From assembly GCA_949286775.1 (NCBI GenBank), contig CASEDW010000148.1, positions 1 through 9,141 on the forward strand: a DNA stretch of 9,141 nucleotides, written 5' to 3'. Of this stretch, positions 6,377 to 9,141 are shown one piece after another. Origin of the DNA: an uncultured Eubacteriales bacterium (GTDB lineage Bacteria > Bacillota > Clostridia > Lachnospirales > Lachnospiraceae). The notes beneath the pieces were generated by a model. It did no database searches, had not been told where the DNA came from, and saw only the letters and a program-made list of their open reading frames with translations. Every line of letters begins with the position of its first letter. Within the stretch, counting starts at the first letter, position 1. Made by a program: the position numbers and the translations under genes.

Positions 6377-7002
6377 TAGTAAAACAGGCATCGCTTGATA
6401 TAGTGTGCGGAGTGACAAGCAAACTTCCCGATACAAAGCAGTTTGAAGTGGCTTTTGCCGGAAAATCAAATGTTGGAAAATCATCGCTGATCAATGCGCT
6501 GATGAACAGAAAAAACCTTGCGAGAACAAGTTCTCAGCCGGGCAAGACGCAGACTATAAACTTTTATCATATAAACGATGAATTTTATCTCGTCGATCTG
6601 CCGGGATACGGATACGCGAAGGCGAGCGAAGAGGTAAAGGCGAAATGGGGAAAGATGATCGAGAGGTATCTTTACACGTCGCCTAATTTAAGAGCTGTGT
6701 TTCTGCTTATCGATATCAGACATGAGCCGTCGGCAAACGACAGGCTCATGTTTGACTGGATAAAGAGTCAGGGCTTTGAACCGATCATCATAGCTACAAA
6801 ACTTGACAAAATAAAGAGAAGCCAGATTCAGAAACAGACGGCGCTTATAAAAAGAACTCTCGGAGTATCAAAAGAAGCGGGAATACTCACATTTTCGGCT
6901 GAAACAAAACAGGGAAGAGATGAGATATGGGAACTCATAGAAAGTCTTATGAACGCTGAAAATACAGAAGAACCTGACAGAGAAATCGCGGAAACCAAAT
7001 AA
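6373..7002 (+). CDS. yihA: Ribosome biogenesis GTP-binding protein YihA/YsxC/EngB
   Basis: This is a small TRAFAC-class GTPase needed for late assembly of the large ribosomal subunit in bacteria. The protein is 209 aa, as expected for the family. GTPase motifs are in order: G1 GKSNVGKS (30-37), G2 region PGKTQT (56-61), G3 DLPGYGYA (75-82), G4 TKLD (142-145) and G5 SAE (175-177). The C-terminus ends in an acidic stretch. The start codon overlaps the lon stop by 4 nt, and AAAGAGG (6356-6362) in the lon end serves as a ribosome binding site. Pairing of lon with this gene is common in Firmicutes, where it is called ysxC or engB. ecfA1 follows after 28 nt. Confidence 0.97.
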   Translation: MIVKQASLDIVCGVTSKLPDTKQFEVAFAGKSNVGKSSLINALMNRKNLARTSSQPGKTQTINFYHINDEFYLVDLPGYGYAKASEEVKAKWGKMIERYLYTSPNLRAVFLLIDIRHEPSANDRLMFDWIKSQGFEPIIIATKLDKIKRSQIQKQTALIKRTLGVSKEAGILTFSAETKQGRDEIWELIESLMNAENTEEPDREIAETK

Positions 7003-7012
7003 GAGTTTCGCG
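6987..7012 (+). other. Hairpin spanning the yihA stop codon
   Basis: CGCGGAAAC (6987-6995) can pair with GTTTCGCG (7005-7012), giving eight base pairs with one bulged G. The 9-nt loop holds the yihA stop codon. No T-run follows, so it should not terminate transcription. It lies 3 nt before the ecfA1 ribosome binding site (AAAGAGGA, 7016-7023). It could act as a processing or stability element at the boundary between the proteostasis genes and the ECF genes, or be incidental. Confidence 0.35.
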
Positions 7013-7030
7013 GATAAAGAGGATCAAGAC

Positions 7031-7882
7031 ATGTCAATGATAGAAACAAAAAACCTTCACTATGACTATGTTCAATATGTTGACGACAATGAACAGCCGC
7101 AGATTCTGCATGCCATAAAGGGCGTGGATCTAAGTGTGGAAAGAGGTCAGTTTGTAGCGATTATAGGACATAACGGAAGCGGCAAATCAACGCTGGCAAA
7201 ACACCTGAACGCTCTTCTTTTGCCTACTGAGGGAACGGTCTGGGTCAGCGGAATGGACACGAAAGATGAAAAATATCTCTGGGAAATCAGAAAGAACGCA
7301 GGGATGGTATTTCAGAATCCCGACAACCAGATAATAGCCTCTGTAGTTGAAGAGGATGTGGCTTTCGGCCCTGAAAATATCGGAGTTCCTACTGATGAGA
7401 TATGGCGCAGAGTTGACGAGGCTCTGGCGATAACAGGCATGACTGCATACAGAGAACATTCTCCGAACAGACTGTCGGGAGGACAGAAGCAGAGGGTTGC
7501 CATCGCAGGAGTAATGGCGATGCAGCCTAAATGCATCATTCTTGATGAGCCGACGGCAATGCTTGATCCGAGCGGAAGAAAAGACGTTTTAGAGGCGTTA
7601 ATGGAGCTCAACAGAAAGCATAAAGTTACTATTATACTCATAACTCATTATATGGAGGAGACAATAGACGCCGACAAGGTATTTGTTATGGAGGACGGAA
7701 TTGTTGTAATGAGCGGAACGCCGAGAGAAGTTTTCCTTCGGGTGGAAGAACTTCAGCAGATAGGACTTGATGTGCCGCAGGTTACTTATCTTGCCCATGA
7801 ACTTGTAAAAGAGGGCTTAAATATAAAAGAGCCGATTTTAAGTATTGAAGAGATGGTAGAAGCCATATGTCGATTAAATTAG
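7031..7882 (+). CDS. ecfA1: ECF transporter ATPase subunit EcfA1
   Basis: This is one of two ATPases that power the energy-coupling factor importer, in which a shared EcfA1-EcfA2-EcfT module pairs with substrate-specific S components for vitamins or metal ions. It acts at the inner face of the membrane. The 283-aa protein has Walker A GHNGSGKS (46-53), Q-loop FQNPDNQ (94-100), signature LSGGQ (148-152), Walker B IILDE (169-173) with Glu173, and switch His206. FQNPDNQ and the first position in the operon support EcfA1 (formerly CbiO1) over EcfA2. The ATG at 7031 has AGAGG (7018-7022) 8 nt upstream; a second ATG two codons later is less well placed. Its end overlaps ecfA2 by 16 nt. Confidence 0.95.
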   Translation: MSMIETKNLHYDYVQYVDDNEQPQILHAIKGVDLSVERGQFVAIIGHNGSGKSTLAKHLNALLLPTEGTVWVSGMDTKDEKYLWEIRKNAGMVFQNPDNQIIASVVEEDVAFGPENIGVPTDEIWRRVDEALAITGMTAYREHSPNRLSGGQKQRVAIAGVMAMQPKCIILDEPTAMLDPSGRKDVLEALMELNRKHKVTIILITHYMEETIDADKVFVMEDGIVVMSGTPREVFLRVEELQQIGLDVPQVTYLAHELVKEGLNIKEPILSIEEMVEAICRLN

Positions 7883-8715
7883 AAAATGTTTCATATGTTT
7901 ACAGCAGCGGTACCGCTTATGAGATAAAAGCTGTAGATAACGTATCTTTTGAAATAAAACAAGGCGAGTTTGTCGGGATGATAGGGCACACCGGCAGCGG
8001 AAAATCCACGGTCATACAGCATCTTAACGGACTTGTAAAACCTACAAGCGGAAAAGTACTGTTTAACGGCGAAGACGTGTGGGCGGAAAATTATGACAGA
8101 CGCGCCCTCAGATTTCACGTCGGACTTGTTTTTCAGTATCCGGAATATCAGCTCTTTGAAACTACCGTTTTAAAAGATGTATGTTTCGGACCGAAAAATC
8201 AGGGGCTTTCCGATGAGGACGCTTTAAAAGCTGCGAAAAAAGCGCTTGAAATGGTGGGCGCGCCGGAGGATATATTTGAAAAATCGCCGCTTGATCTTTC
8301 CGGCGGACAGAAAAGAAGAGTCGCCATAGCCGGCGTCCTGGCAATGAATCCTGACGTGCTGGTGCTCGATGAGCCTATGGCGGGACTCGACCCGCGGGGT
8401 AAAAAAGAAATACTTGATATGATCGCGGATCTTCACGAAAAAAACGGCATTACGATAGTACTTGTTTCGCACAGTATGGAGGACGTCGCGGTTTATGTTG
8501 ACAGGCTCATCGTAATGGATAAAGGAAAGAAAGCCTTTGACGGGAACCCAAAAGAAATTTTCGCCCATTACAGGGAACTTGAAAAAATGGGACTGTCAGC
8601 GCCGCAGGTTACATATCTGATGTACGCCCTCAGAGATAAGGGGTTTGATATCGATACGACGGCGATAACGGTATCAGAGGCAAAAGAAGCGATCTTAAAG
8701 GCTTTGGGGAGATAA
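7867..8715 (+). CDS. ecfA2: ECF transporter ATPase subunit EcfA2
   Basis: This is the second ATPase of the ECF module, forming a heterodimer with EcfA1 under EcfT. The 282-aa protein has Walker A GHTGSGKS (40-47), Q-loop region FQYPEYQLFE (89-98), signature LSGGQ (144-148), Walker B VLVLDE (164-169) with Glu169, and switch His202. FQYPEYQLFE is typical of EcfA2 and differs from the EcfA1 form. The start lies inside the end of ecfA1 in another frame (7867-7882 shared), so translation is probably coupled, which would help keep the two subunits in equal amounts. ecfT starts 7 nt after the stop. Confidence 0.95.
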   Translation: MSIKLENVSYVYSSGTAYEIKAVDNVSFEIKQGEFVGMIGHTGSGKSTVIQHLNGLVKPTSGKVLFNGEDVWAENYDRRALRFHVGLVFQYPEYQLFETTVLKDVCFGPKNQGLSDEDALKAAKKALEMVGAPEDIFEKSPLDLSGGQKRRVAIAGVLAMNPDVLVLDEPMAGLDPRGKKEILDMIADLHEKNGITIVLVSHSMEDVAVYVDRLIVMDKGKKAFDGNPKEIFAHYRELEKMGLSAPQVTYLMYALRDKGFDIDTTAITVSEAKEAILKALGR

Positions 8716-8722
8716 ATAAGTC

Positions 8723-9141
8723 ATGTTAAAGGATATTACTATAGGCCAGTATTATCCGGCAGATTCAATTCTGCATAAACTGGATCCAAGAGTAAAATTC
8801 ATAGGAACGATTGTTTTTATCGTGTCGATATTTCTTGTTCAGACCTGGGGATATCTCATCTGTACAGGATTTCTTGTATCGATGATAATTATATCAAAAG
8901 TCCCTTTTAAGTTTATGATAAGGGGTATGAAAGCCATACTTTTTCTTTTGATATTTACGGCGGTGATGAACCTTTTGCTGACCCAGGGAGAAGTCCTGTG
9001 GTCTTTTGGAATATTAAAGATAACAAAAGAGGGTATATTTACGGCTATATTTATGGCTTTAAGGTTTACATATCTGATACTCGGGGCTTCGCTGATGACT
9101 CTTACGACGACTCCGAACAAGCTGACCGACGGATTGGAAAA
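8723..9141 (+). CDS. ecfT: ECF transporter transmembrane subunit EcfT (5' part, cut by window end)
   Basis: EcfT is the membrane scaffold that couples ATP hydrolysis by EcfA1/EcfA2 to movement of the S component. The frame is open from ATG 8723 to the window edge, giving 139 complete codons. The N-terminus has the family pattern GQYYPADSILHKLDPRVKF (8-26). Hydrophobic membrane segments follow at about 26-42, 43-58, 69-86 and 105-125. The conserved TLTTTPNKLTDGLE stretch is at 126-139. The cytoplasmic coupling helices with the Ala-Arg motifs that touch the ATPases lie beyond the window. GGGGAG (8706-8711) in the end of ecfA2 is the likely ribosome binding site, 11 nt upstream. The truncation is a window artefact, with no internal stop or frameshift. 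Confidence 0.93.
   Translation, partial: MLKDITIGQYYPADSILHKLDPRVKFIGTIVFIVSIFLVQTWGYLICTGFLVSMIIISKVPFKFMIRGMKAILFLLIFTAVMNLLLTQGEVLWSFGILKITKEGIFTAIFMALRFTYLILGASLMTLTTTPNKLTDGLE

Overview
The window reads as a chromosomal housekeeping segment from a low-to-mid GC Gram-positive anaerobe of the class Clostridia, probably Lachnospiraceae-like. This is inferred from the gene order tig-clpP-clpX-lon-yihA, AGGAGG-type ribosome binding sites, and heavy use of AGA and ATA codons. All genes lie on the + strand. No mobile element, tRNA, rRNA or CRISPR array was seen.

Bases 1-606 hold no credible protein gene but are structurally rich. A terminator hairpin (34-60) closes whatever lies upstream. An exact-period tandem array follows: five 53-bp units (95-359), each able to fold into a 13-position hairpin with a conserved A-A mismatch. 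Next comes a second terminator-like structure with a duplicated right arm (412-475), then a strong-looking extended -10 promoter (478-506) for tig. The array is the least ordinary part of the window.

Bases 607-7002 form a protein quality-control cluster. It encodes trigger factor (nascent-chain chaperone), ClpP and ClpX (the ClpXP protease), Lon (a second AAA+ protease) and the ribosome-assembly GTPase YihA/EngB. All catalytic and nucleotide-binding residues are present, in Lon at the same residue numbers as in E. coli Lon. A terminator with an overlapping candidate promoter separates clpP from clpX. A perfect -35 box and a 20-bp palindrome lie between clpX and lon, so the cluster probably has several transcription units. 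lon and yihA overlap by 4 nt and are likely translationally coupled.

Bases 7031-9141 encode the shared energising module of a group II ECF vitamin/metal importer: ATPases EcfA1 and EcfA2 (genes overlapping by 16 nt) and the start of the transmembrane coupling protein EcfT, cut by the window edge. This module follows yihA after only 28 nt with no terminator. In many Firmicutes it instead follows the ribosomal protein gene rplQ. No substrate-binding S component is visible.

The genes themselves are ordinary and intact. The points worth checking are the hairpin repeat array, the regulatory DNA between genes, and the linkage of the ECF module to the proteostasis cluster.
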